Source: Bacteroidota bacterium (GTDB lineage: Bacteria > Bacteroidota > Bacteroidia > Chitinophagales > Chitinophagaceae). Taken from it: a stretch of DNA of 64,000 bases. Location: assembly GCA_023437225.1 (NCBI GenBank), contig JAEZGS010000026.1:1-64000 (forward strand). Direction: 5' to 3'. The notes below the pieces were generated by a model, which worked only from the letters and a program-made list of their open reading frames with translations, made no database searches and was not told the DNA's origin. The position numbers and the translations under genes were made by a program. Of this stretch, positions 43,195-51,327 are shown one piece after another (positions within the stretch are counted from its first letter, which is position 1; every line of letters begins with the position of its first letter).

Positions 43195-43200
43195 GCACTT
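43166..43200 (-). terminator. Terminator between convergent pabB and lytic transglycosylase
   Basis: AAGTGCTTA (43172-43180) pairs with TAAGCACTT (43192-43200) around an 11-nt loop. On the minus strand it is followed by six T, so it ends the transglycosylase transcript 19 bp past its stop. The stem overlaps the last codons of pabB. Confidence 0.75.
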
Positions 43201-43218
43201 GTTATTTAAAAGAGCCTC

Positions 43219-44367
43219 TTAAAATTTATTAGCAGCCTGTGCGCCGTTCAACAATACATTTATGGATTCTTCTAAGATCTGGTATTTGTGCGCAATGAAT
43301 AATTCCATTTTGGCCGGGGGCAGGTGAAGTTCATAACGATTTTCAGCAGCTGCAATAACACGATCAAAGTTTGGATTATAGCGGTTGAATTCGGTCATAT
43401 CCATAAGGACATGTTTAGCAATGATCTCAGAATGATACTTACCGGCGATCTTCACTTTTCTCACCTCGTCTTCTTCTTTAGTGGTCAGATTACGGAGAAT
43501 AAGCTGATTTTTACCAATGCCCACCTGCTCTGAAGTTTCTTTCCTGGTAAGCGTTGTGATGCCTCCTTCGCCTTCAAAAATATAGTGGGTTCCGATGAAT
43601 TTTTTAACATGGGTTCTTGACTCAGCCGGAAGGTAGTACTGGAGGTCCCAGAAATTGGAACTGCCGCTACGCTTCATCGCGTTGTAAACAACACCGGGTC
43701 CACCATTATAAGCAGCAATTACAAGCAGCCAGTCGCCAAATTCACTGTACAAATACTTGAGGTATTTTGCAGCTGCATGGGTGCTCTTTACAAAATCAGT
43801 CCTTTCATCGTAAGAACGGGATACTTTCAGTCCATAATTTTTTGCCGTAGCGGGCATGAATTGCCAGGGGCCAACAGCTCCGGCCCACGAGACAGCGCTT
43901 GCACGCAACTTTGATTCTATAACGGCCAGGTATTTGAGTTCTTTTGGAAGTCCGTGCTTAATTAAGATGCCGTCCATCATATTGAAATAGGGGCGTCCCC
44001 ATTCTTTCAATTTTATAAGATGGGTGCTTTGCTTGTCCATGTAGTCTTCAACAAAAGAGATTGCTTTCGGGTTGAGCCGTACAGTGGTTAGTCGGGCATT
44101 TGACTTGGAAGTAGTTGAAGATTTGGTAGAAACAAAAAGGTCGTTGAAGCCCTGGTTGGGTGTCAGTGAATCCTTCCCAAGCAAACGGGCGGGAGAAGCT
44201 TGTGCAGAATCGGTTAAAGTGCTAAGACCCTGAAATAAAGCAACGGATGATACCGGGCGGATTTGGTCGGAGCCAATAGGTTCTCTTTTAATTTCTCCCG
44301 CAAACGACAGGTTAGTCGCGAGGCAGGTTAGTATTAAAAGAGCTCGAAATGATTGTTTTTGCATCAT
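43219..44367 (-). CDS. Lytic transglycosylase, MltD-like
   Basis: A 382-residue periplasmic enzyme that cleaves the glycan strands of peptidoglycan. A signal peptide covers about residues 1-23 (ALLILTCLATNLSFAG). The SLT domain spans about 120-260 with catalytic Glu151 (AVIESKLRASA), the AGAVGPWQFMPATAKNYGL motif and YNGGPGVVYNAMKRSG. After it are about 100 residues of strand-rich sequence without a clear LysM motif. The gene follows gatA by 97 bp. Confidence 0.9.
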   Translation of the reverse strand: MMQKQSFRALLILTCLATNLSFAGEIKREPIGSDQIRPVSSVALFQGLSTLTDSAQASPARLLGKDSLTPNQGFNDLFVSTKSSTTSKSNARLTTVRLNPKAISFVEDYMDKQSTHLIKLKEWGRPYFNMMDGILIKHGLPKELKYLAVIESKLRASAVSWAGAVGPWQFMPATAKNYGLKVSRSYDERTDFVKSTHAAAKYLKYLYSEFGDWLLVIAAYNGGPGVVYNAMKRSGSSNFWDLQYYLPAESRTHVKKFIGTHYIFEGEGGITTLTRKETSEQVGIGKNQLILRNLTTKEEDEVRKVKIAGKYHSEIIAKHVLMDMTEFNRYNPNFDRVIAAAENRYELHLPPAKMELFIAHKYQILEESINVLLNGAQAANKF

Positions 44368-44464
44368 CTTTCTTTTTGGTCAACAAATTCAACCCTACAG
44401 ATTAGGAATAGGATGATGGCCTTCATAGGTGCCGGAAGGTTCGGATCGCAGGGGGCTGAAGAGG

Positions 44465-45925
44465 TTAATGGTTTTTCGCTTCCTGCGGGCCGTATTTCAA
44501 CAACCAGCTTTTCGACAATTGCAGCAAAGATAACTCGTCAAATCGGTTAGTCATAGCCTGCAGTCCGTGAGGCATGCCATTACTATGCCAAAAAAGGGGC
44601 AATGAGATAGCGGGAATGCCGGTGAGGTTGGCAAAAACGGTGAAAATATCAGCCATATAAGTGGCGATGGGGTCATGACTTGCTTCGCCGATCCTGAAGG
44701 CAGTGCCTGGTGCGGTTGGCAGAATCAGCACGTCGAAGTCCTTGAAAGCCTGATTGGTACGTTCTGTAAGTAGTCGGCGAACCTGCTGCGCTTTGGAAAA
44801 GTAAGCGTCGTAATACCCGGAGCTTAGAACAAATGTTCCCAACATGATGCGGCGCTTTACTTCTTTGCCAAAACCTGCAGAACGTGTGGATTTATAAAGT
44901 TCTTCCAGCGTGGAATCTTCATCTTTTTTCCGGAAACCATACCGGATTCCGTCAAATCGGGAAAGATTTGAAGAGGCCTCAGCAGTGGTGAGCACATAAT
45001 AGGTTGGAACAATATAGTCGAGCAGGTCGAAATCAATTGAAGTGACCTGGTGTCCGTCTGCTTCAAGTTTTTGAAAGAAATCCCGGATGGAGCCGGCGAT
45101 TTCCGGATCAAGCGCTGGTGTTTCCAGGGCTTGCCGGAAGTAACCAATACGATATTTCTTTTCCGGATTTGAATCGATCTCCGTCGCAAATGCAGGCACG
45201 GCGCGGGTCGAGACAGTACTATCAAAAGTATCTTGGCCAGAGATGCATTCCAATACGGTGGCAACGTCGTCTATTGCTTTGCCGAATACGCCCACCTGGT
45301 CGAAGGAGGATGCATAGGCGATCAACCCATATCTTGATATACGGCCATAAGTTGGTTTGAGCCCGATGATACCGCAAAAGTCTGCAGGTTGTCGTACCGA
45401 GCCGCCGGTGTCTGTACCCAGGCTTACCATACACATATCGGCCTGTACTGCCACCGCTGATCCACCGGAGGAACCACCAGCTACCCGCCCCGTGTTAAGG
45501 GCGTTAAACGCGGTTCCATAAACGGAATGTTCATTGGTTGAACCCATTGCAAATTCATCGCAATTGGTATTGCCGATGATGATCGCTTCTTCTTCGAGTA
45601 ATCGTTTTACTGCTGTAGCTGAATAAACTGCTTTGAAATCCTGGAGGATGGAGGAGGCCGCAGTAAGTGTGTGGCCTGCATATGAAAGAACGTCCTTGAT
45701 CGCGATTACAACGCCATGAAGTTTACGTGGCGTACTCCCGGAAGCGCGAAGCTTGTCCAGTTCTTGTGCACGATCCAACGCTTCCTGGGCGTACACTTCT
45801 ACGAATGCGTTCAGATGCTTGAAAGCGTTACACTGTTGAAGGTAAAATTCTACTGCTTCGACACAGGAGGTCTTGTCATGCAGCAGGTCCGCATGATACT
45901 GCGCTATGGATTTGTATTCGAACAA
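44465..45925 (-). CDS. gatA: Asp-tRNA(Asn)/Glu-tRNA(Gln) amidotransferase subunit A
   Basis: GatA releases ammonia from glutamine for amidation of mischarged Glu-tRNA(Gln) or Asp-tRNA(Asn). The 486-residue amidase-signature protein has the Lys77-Ser152-Ser176 triad (VVIAIKDVL, GGSSGGSAVA, GTDTGGSVRQP). Length is normal. It follows tatA by 45 bp on the minus strand. gatB and gatC are not in this window. Confidence 0.94.
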   Translation of the reverse strand: MFEYKSIAQYHADLLHDKTSCVEAVEFYLQQCNAFKHLNAFVEVYAQEALDRAQELDKLRASGSTPRKLHGVVIAIKDVLSYAGHTLTAASSILQDFKAVYSATAVKRLLEEEAIIIGNTNCDEFAMGSTNEHSVYGTAFNALNTGRVAGGSSGGSAVAVQADMCMVSLGTDTGGSVRQPADFCGIIGLKPTYGRISRYGLIAYASSFDQVGVFGKAIDDVATVLECISGQDTFDSTVSTRAVPAFATEIDSNPEKKYRIGYFRQALETPALDPEIAGSIRDFFQKLEADGHQVTSIDFDLLDYIVPTYYVLTTAEASSNLSRFDGIRYGFRKKDEDSTLEELYKSTRSAGFGKEVKRRIMLGTFVLSSGYYDAYFSKAQQVRRLLTERTNQAFKDFDVLILPTAPGTAFRIGEASHDPIATYMADIFTVFANLTGIPAISLPLFWHSNGMPHGLQAMTNRFDELSLLQLSKSWLLKYGPQEAKNH

Positions 45926-45970
45926 TTTCGCCCTGGAGAATATTTCGTGAATGATCGTGGGGTAGAGAGC

Positions 45971-46201
45971 TTATGCTTCTTTTGAAGCTGCTTCTTTCTC
46001 TTTCTCGGTCATACCTTCTTCGATCTCTCTCTTTACGTTTGTCTTTGCATCGTTGAACTCGCGGATACCACGTCCCAGTCCTCTCATAAATTCAGGGATC
46101 TTGCGACCACCAAAGAGGATCAATACAGCCAGGATGATGAGGATCCACTCACTTCCACCAGGCATTGAGATGAACAACAATGAAGATGTATTCGATAACA
46201 T
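45971..46201 (-). CDS. tatA: Sec-independent translocase protein TatA/TatE
   Basis: A 76-residue Tat pore subunit. The single membrane helix is at about 17-32 (SEWILIILAVLILFGG), followed by the GGRKIPEFMRGLGRGIREF amphipathic helix typical of TatA, and a charged tail (KREIEEGMTEKEKEAASKEA). TatC is not nearby. It shares the transcript with gatA. Confidence 0.9.
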   Translation of the reverse strand: MLSNTSSLLFISMPGGSEWILIILAVLILFGGRKIPEFMRGLGRGIREFNDAKTNVKREIEEGMTEKEKEAASKEA

Positions 46202-46281
46202 GTTTGAAAATTTAAACGGATGAAGTACGAATGTACGGTTTTTCGGAATAAACGTTTTTTTTCAGCCGGTCAAAATCCGGC

Positions 46282-46310
46282 AAAAAAAAAGCGGAAGACT
46301 GACTTCCGCT
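46282..46310 (-). terminator. Terminator after rplS
   Basis: AGCGGAAG (46290-46297) pairs with CTTCCGCT (46303-46310). On the minus strand the stem is followed by nine T. It lies 22 bp past the rplS stop. Confidence 0.92.
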
Positions 46311-46332
46311 AATATGCTTCATGAACAACGGC

Positions 46333-46701
46333 TTACTCCGCAGTAGCAACTGCTCTTCTTTTTTCCTTGATCCTTGCGCTCTTACCGCTACGTCCACGGA
46401 GGAAGTAGAGTTTTGCGCGACGAACACGACCCACTTTATTCAATTCAATAGAATCGATGTTAGGGGAGAATAAAGGGAAAGTTCTTTCAACGCCAACGCC
46501 GTCAGAAATCTTTCTTACGGTGAAGCTGGCGGTTTGACCAGAACCCTGACGCTTGATCACATCGCCTCTGAAGCTCTGAATACGCTCCTTACCACCTTCT
46601 ACGATCTTATAGTTAACGGTTACGTTATCTCCAGCTTTGAATTTTGGAAACTCCTTCTGGCCTGTTAACTGCTCATGTACAAATTGAACTGCTGGGTTCA
46701 T
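46333..46701 (-). CDS. rplS: 50S ribosomal protein L19
   Basis: L19 sits at the 30S-50S interface. The 122-residue protein starts MNPAVQFVHEQLTGQKE, with the FKAGDNVTVNYKIVEGGKER core and the conserved SFTVRKISDGVGVERTFP and RRAKLYFLRGRSGKSARIKE. A frame opening 24 bp earlier is less likely. It has its own promoter and terminator. Confidence 0.96.
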   Translation of the reverse strand: MNPAVQFVHEQLTGQKEFPKFKAGDNVTVNYKIVEGGKERIQSFRGDVIKRQGSGQTASFTVRKISDGVGVERTFPLFSPNIDSIELNKVGRVRRAKLYFLRGRSGKSARIKEKRRAVATAE

Positions 46702-46722
46702 GACTTCAAATTTTAAGGGAGG

Positions 46723-46754
46723 CAAAGGTATGCCTCAATTGTTTTAATTCCAAA
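46723..46754 (-). promoter_or_regulatory. Promoter of rplS
   Basis: On the minus strand TTTG (46754-46751) and TACCTTTG (46730-46723) are 20 bp apart, an excellent match to the Bacteroidota promoter. It is 21 bp before the rplS ATG. Confidence 0.75.
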
Positions 46755-46769
46755 TTGTTTTTCTTGTTC

Positions 46770-46853
46770 CGCTTTCCGCTTCCGCTTTCGTTTTCCGCTT
46801 CCCGCTTTCCGCTTTCCGCTTTCCGCTTTCCGCTTTCCGCTTTCCGCTTTCCG
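46770..46853 (-). repeat. 7-bp tandem repeat after rny
   Basis: Seven perfect copies of CTTTCCG at 46805-46853, preceded by imperfect units (CGCTTCCCG, CGTTTTCCG) from about 46770. The tract starts seven bases beyond the rny stop codon and reads GGAAAGC in rny sense. It ends just upstream of the rplS promoter. Confidence 0.92.
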
Positions 46854-46859
46854 TTTTTT

Positions 46860-48419
46860 CTATCTCGCTACGTTTACCGCTCTCTTCTCCCTGATCACAG
46901 TAACCTTTATCTGTCCGGGGAAGGTCATTTCGGTCTGGATCTTTTGTGCAATTTCAAATGAAAGCCTGTCGCTATCCGCATCGGACACCTTATCGGCCTC
47001 TACAATAACACGTAATTCGCGTCCCGCCTGGATTGCATATGCTTTTTCAACGCCGTTGTATGAACAGGCGAGGTTTTCCAGGTCTTTGATCCGCTGCAGG
47101 TACTGCTGCATGATCTCCCTTCTTGCACCGGGTCTTGCACCACTAATGGCGTCACAGGCCTGCACAATCGGCGATATCACATACTGCATCTCCATTTCAT
47201 CATGGTGTGCACCAATGGCATTGATCACTGCCGGGTTTTCGCCATACTTTTCTGCCAGCTTGGCACCAAGCAATGCGTGACTGAGTTCAGTTTCTTCGTC
47301 TGGCACCTTACCAATATCATGAAGTAGTCCTGCTCTTTTCGCAAGTTTGGGGTTCATGCCGAGTTCCGATGCCATGATACCACAAAGATTGGCAACCTCG
47401 CGGGAGTGCATCAATAGGTTTTGACCATAAGACGACCGGAATCTCATCTTACCAACAATCCTCACCAGTTCCTTATGCAAACCATGAATACCGAGTTCAA
47501 TCACAGTTCTCTCACCGATCTCAACAACTTGTTCCTCGATCTGTTTGCGCGTCTTTTCAACAATTTCTTCAATTCGTGCGGGGTGAATTCTACCGTCTGA
47601 CACGAGTCTTTGTAAACTTAATCGCGCAATCTCTCTCCTGAGTGGATCGAACGACGATAGTATGATCGCCTCCGGTGTATCATCAACGATCAGGTCCACG
47701 CCGGTAGCGGCTTCTATCGCACGGATGTTCCTTCCTTCACGTCCGATGATCTGCCCTTTGATCTCATCGCTCTCAAGGTTGAACACAGTGATCGAGTTTT
47801 CGATCGCCTGTTCAGCTGCAGTGCGCTGGATCGACTGAATAATAATTTTCCGTGCTTCCTTATTGGCCTTTTGTTTTGCGTCGTCAATGATCTCCTGTTG
47901 CAGCCCGATTGCGCGGGTATGCGCTTCTTGCTTAAGGCTTTCGACCAACTGTGACTTTGCCTCTTCTGCAGTTAATCCTGCAATCTTCTCAAGCCGGCGA
48001 ATGTGTTCTTCCTGGTGCTTCTCGAGTTCCGTTCTCTTTTGATTGACTACATCAATTTGCTTGTTCAGATTGTCTTTGATGACATCGTTTTCCTTGATCT
48101 GTTTTTCGAGTTGCTCAAGTTTCTGATTAACGGATTGTTCTTTCTGACGTGCCCTGTTTTCAGAATCACTCAGCTTGCGATTCCGGTCCAACACTTCCTT
48201 ATCGTGTTCTGCCTTTAGTTGAACGAAACGTTCTTTTGCTTCAAGTAGTTTTTCTTTTTTTAAGTTTTCGGCTCCTATCTGTGCATCGGCGATGATCTTT
48301 TGTGCGCTCTGGTTAGCTTCGTCGATCTTCCGTTGTGTATCCTTGGCAAAGATGAACTTGCCCGCCACTATCCCGACAACGAGGGCAATTACACCTATAA
48401 TAATCGTTATGAGTTCCAT
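46860..48419 (-). CDS. rny: Ribonuclease Y
   Basis: RNase Y is a membrane-anchored endoribonuclease that starts mRNA decay. The 519-residue protein has an N-terminal membrane helix (IIIGVIALVVGIVAGKFIF), a long coiled coil to about 200, a KH domain (DEIKGQIIGREGRNIRAIE) and an HD domain (GLLHDIGKVPDE, GAHHDE). In many Bacteroidota rny follows zapA; here two plus-strand genes lie between them. Confidence 0.95.
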   Translation of the reverse strand: MELITIIIGVIALVVGIVAGKFIFAKDTQRKIDEANQSAQKIIADAQIGAENLKKEKLLEAKERFVQLKAEHDKEVLDRNRKLSDSENRARQKEQSVNQKLEQLEKQIKENDVIKDNLNKQIDVVNQKRTELEKHQEEHIRRLEKIAGLTAEEAKSQLVESLKQEAHTRAIGLQQEIIDDAKQKANKEARKIIIQSIQRTAAEQAIENSITVFNLESDEIKGQIIGREGRNIRAIEAATGVDLIVDDTPEAIILSSFDPLRREIARLSLQRLVSDGRIHPARIEEIVEKTRKQIEEQVVEIGERTVIELGIHGLHKELVRIVGKMRFRSSYGQNLLMHSREVANLCGIMASELGMNPKLAKRAGLLHDIGKVPDEETELSHALLGAKLAEKYGENPAVINAIGAHHDEMEMQYVISPIVQACDAISGARPGARREIMQQYLQRIKDLENLACSYNGVEKAYAIQAGRELRVIVEADKVSDADSDRLSFEIAQKIQTEMTFPGQIKVTVIREKRAVNVAR

Positions 48420-48621
48420 TGTTTTCTATAGATTTTGTTTTTTCGGTTAAGAAACCTGTCCTCCCTATGTGAAGGTTTTTAGGCATAGTAAGGCATAATT
48501 GGGCGAAAATACAAAAAAAGGGTGTTGTTATCCGGGCTATTCCTTTGATATCCTATTAAATACATAAGTGGTTGAATCGTGTCACGATCTAAATGTATAT
48601 TGCCTGCATAAAATTTTTCAG

Positions 48622-49779
48622 ATGTTAAGATCAACCTTTCTTACGGCCACCATACTGTTTTCCATTGTGATCATTGGCAATGCGCAATCCGGCGGCAGCA
48701 AGCCTTTTAGATTGAGCGGCGAACTGCGGCCCGCGGCGAACGCGGAGTGGGTGTACCTCACATATGTGCTCGATGGTGAAAGGAAAATGGATAGTGTAGC
48801 TCCAAAAAACGGCGCTTACCAGTTCACAGGCGTTGTGGCCGAACCTCTTATGGGTCGTTTGCGTGTAGCCTACCGCGTTGACTCAGCAGAGAAGCGAATG
48901 CCTTCAGTACCTGCGCGCGACCAGGCCGTAGTATTCCTTGAGCCCGGATCTGTGATCAAAGTAACAAGCATCGATTCATTCAGTAACATCACTGTTAAGG
49001 GATCCCAGGCCCACGACAGCTACCTTCAACTGGAAAAAATGCTGAAGCCTGTAAATGATGAGCTCAAAAAAACAAGCTCTGAATACAGCGCTCTTTATCG
49101 TGCCAAGGATACCGTTGCCATGAAAAAACTCGAACCTAAATTCGAGTCGCTCGACTCTTCGTTGAAGGTGATCTACACCGATTATGTCAAGAAGAATCCG
49201 CGCTCTCCCATAGCAGTTTATGCCATCAGCCAGGTAGCGGGCTGGGACATCGATCCTGAAAAAGTTGAGCCACTCATGCAACTATTACCTGCCACTGCGC
49301 GTACTTTACCATCGGCAAAATCTCTGACAGAAAAAATCGAGACGGCAAAAAAAACAGGGATTGGCAGAACAGCGATGGACTTTACGCAAAATGATACACT
49401 GGGTAATCCTGTGAGCTTGTCCTCATTCCGCGGAAAGTACGTCCTTATTGATTTCTGGGCGAGCTGGTGCGGTCCGTGCCGGGTAGAAAATCCAAATGTG
49501 GTGCAGGCATTCCAGAAATTCAGGGACAAAGGTTTTACCGTACTTGGCGTCTCGCTGGACAGGCCAAATGCCAAAGACAAATGGATACAGGCCATTCATG
49601 CAGACAACCTGACCTGGACCCATGTATCGGATCTTCAGTTTTGGAAGAATGCAGTGGCAGTGCAATACGGCATACAGGCAATACCTCAAAATCTTTTGAT
49701 TGATAAGGATGGAAAGATCATCGCTAAGAACCTGCGGGGTGAAGCATTGCATCAAAAACTTGCAGAAGTGTTGCAATAA
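48622..49779 (+). CDS. TlpA-like thioredoxin with N-terminal DUF4369-like domain
   Basis: A 385-residue secreted or periplasmic redox protein. The start MLRSTFLTATILFSIVIIGNAQ gives a clean signal peptide. Residues about 25-230 form a strand-plus-helix domain like DUF4369 (FRLSGELRP...VFLEPGSVIKVTS), and the thioredoxin-fold domain follows with the redox motif WCGPC (Cys283 and Cys286). Such proteins maintain cysteines of extracytoplasmic proteins. The downstream gene follows by 31 bp. Confidence 0.88.
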   Translation: MLRSTFLTATILFSIVIIGNAQSGGSKPFRLSGELRPAANAEWVYLTYVLDGERKMDSVAPKNGAYQFTGVVAEPLMGRLRVAYRVDSAEKRMPSVPARDQAVVFLEPGSVIKVTSIDSFSNITVKGSQAHDSYLQLEKMLKPVNDELKKTSSEYSALYRAKDTVAMKKLEPKFESLDSSLKVIYTDYVKKNPRSPIAVYAISQVAGWDIDPEKVEPLMQLLPATARTLPSAKSLTEKIETAKKTGIGRTAMDFTQNDTLGNPVSLSSFRGKYVLIDFWASWCGPCRVENPNVVQAFQKFRDKGFTVLGVSLDRPNAKDKWIQAIHADNLTWTHVSDLQFWKNAVAVQYGIQAIPQNLLIDKDGKIIAKNLRGEALHQKLAEVLQ

Positions 49780-49810
49780 TAATTCGCGTATAATTCAACA
49801 AAACCATAAA

Positions 49811-50665
49811 ATGAAAAAGTTCCTACTGTTTGTTTCGTTAGTAACTGTTATCAGCGCATCAGCGCAAACCGTAACCAAGAAAACCACCCTGCAGAAAGGT
49901 CAGCAGATCGAACAGGTGAGCAAAGTCACCGCACTCATTACCCAGCAAATGATGGGTCAGTCGATGGAGATTAATATGGAGTCGAACACCGTAGCATTAA
50001 TCGAAGTGAAGGATAATGTTGCCGATGGATATAAAGTTGCCAATACACTGAAGAAAATGACCATGAATATGAATGCGATGGGCAACGAACAAAAGTTTGA
50101 TTCTGACAAGCCTGAAGACATGAACGGTCCTATTGGTCAGGGTTTGAAAGACAAGATCAATGTCACGAAAGAATATACTGTTGATAAGAATGGTATCGTC
50201 ACCAATGCACCACAAACCAAAGACAGCGCTAAGGCCGACCCAAATTCTGTTATGGGAAATATGGTAAATGGATCAATGGGTGATGAGAAGAAGGGAGCTG
50301 CTTATTCTGCTTTTGCCAATCTTCCATCGAAAGGCGTTAAAGTAGGAGAGTCATGGACTGATTCAACATCAGATGGAAAGACTGTTACGAAGAACACCTA
50401 TACGCTTCGCTCTGTAACCGGAAACAACGGTGTTGTTGACGTAAAAAGCAATCTTAATCTCGAACAGGACATTGAGCAGCAGGGCATGTCAATGCACATG
50501 TCGATGGCTGGAACTGTAACAGGAGAATACAGCTTCGACGTGAACACTGGTCTGATACGTTCCCGTAAACTTAAAACTGAAGCAAGCGGTAATATAGATG
50601 TGATGGGGCAGAGTGTCCCAATGAGCATTTCAAGCACTGTTGAATCCAATAGCACAGTAAAATAA
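49811..50665 (+). CDS. Secreted protein of unknown function, DUF6263-like
   Basis: A 284-residue protein with a signal peptide (MKKFLLFVSLVTVISASAQ). The mature part is strand-rich and unusually Met-rich (QMMGQSMEINMES, KKMTMNMNAMG, MSMHMSMAG). The overall pattern, with KGQQIEQVSKV early and GEYSFDVNTGLIRSRKLKTEASGNI late, resembles the DUF6263 family of Bacteroidota, but I am not sure of this. The Met-rich stretches could bind copper, which is only a guess. Probably co-transcribed with the TlpA-like gene. Confidence 0.7.
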   Translation: MKKFLLFVSLVTVISASAQTVTKKTTLQKGQQIEQVSKVTALITQQMMGQSMEINMESNTVALIEVKDNVADGYKVANTLKKMTMNMNAMGNEQKFDSDKPEDMNGPIGQGLKDKINVTKEYTVDKNGIVTNAPQTKDSAKADPNSVMGNMVNGSMGDEKKGAAYSAFANLPSKGVKVGESWTDSTSDGKTVTKNTYTLRSVTGNNGVVDVKSNLNLEQDIEQQGMSMHMSMAGTVTGEYSFDVNTGLIRSRKLKTEASGNIDVMGQSVPMSISSTVESNSTVK

Positions 50666-50686
50666 TTGAGGGAAACGCTTGCTCTG

Positions 50687-50971
50687 CTAAATGCGGTCGA
50701 GCAGTTTTTCTATCTCGTCGAGTTTTTCATTCATCTCGGCAGATTGTATCGGGGATCCCTGCGGGGATCCCTTTATTTGTGTAGCATACCATAGAAGTAC
50801 CATCGCTACATAATCCTGCATATCTTTTCCTGCGAAATTGGTTTTGAAGTCGAGCAACCGCTCATTAATTAATTTCACTGTACTGCGTACCGATTCTTCA
50901 TCACCCGGGTTGATTCGAATCCGGTAATTACGGTCGCCAATCACCACGTTCACCGCGATCAAATTTTCCAT
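50687..50971 (-). CDS. zapA: Cell division protein ZapA
   Basis: ZapA bundles FtsZ filaments. The 94-residue protein has the N-terminal strand domain (IAVNVVIGDRNYRIRINPGDEE) and a helical, coiled-coil C-terminus. A direct repeat of GGGGATCCC at 50752-50772 encodes the GSPQGSP loop. It is the last gene of the pheT transcript, 46 bp after the coiled-coil gene. Confidence 0.88.
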   Translation of the reverse strand: MENLIAVNVVIGDRNYRIRINPGDEESVRSTVKLINERLLDFKTNFAGKDMQDYVAMVLLWYATQIKGSPQGSPIQSAEMNEKLDEIEKLLDRI

Positions 50972-51017
50972 ATTGCAGTTTATAATTTAATCTTCTGAAT
51001 GATGATAATGTGTTAGA

Positions 51018-51302
51018 TCACTCGCCCAATAAACTGATGCAACGATCGATCTCTTTAAGATATCCATTCAGTCTCTTTTCAAGTTCCTTCTTGTCACCTG
51101 CATCCATCTTCCCGGAAAGTGTTTTGAATACTGCTAAAGATCGCTCCAGTTCGCTATTGCGGCCCGAGAGCTGATCCTGCCTGGTTTTTAGCGTTTCATT
51201 TTCTTTCTTCAATCTCTCATTGTCTTTTTGCAGTTGATCATAACGGCGCAGAAGCACCTGTAATTTCGAGTTGATCCGTTGAAGTTGATCGTTCGCTTGC
51301 AT
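51018..51302 (-). CDS. Coiled-coil protein between pheT and zapA
   Basis: A 94-residue protein that is almost one continuous coiled coil: LQRINSKLQVLLRRYDQLQK then ENERLKKENETLKTRQDQLS, followed by a second helix. The length and heptads are like ZapB, another FtsZ-ring factor, and it lies between pheT and zapA, so a division role is likely but not proven. It starts 25 bp after the pheT stop. Confidence 0.75.
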   Translation of the reverse strand: MQANDQLQRINSKLQVLLRRYDQLQKDNERLKKENETLKTRQDQLSGRNSELERSLAVFKTLSGKMDAGDKKELEKRLNGYLKEIDRCISLLGE

Positions 51303-51327
51303 AATTGGTCATTGAGCAGGTTCATCA

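Noticed and set aside
50752..50772. Direct repeat GGGGATCCC inside zapA
   Set aside because: Encodes a GSPQGSP loop within an intact zapA frame; each copy is self-complementary by chance of the BamHI-like core, with no other sign of function.
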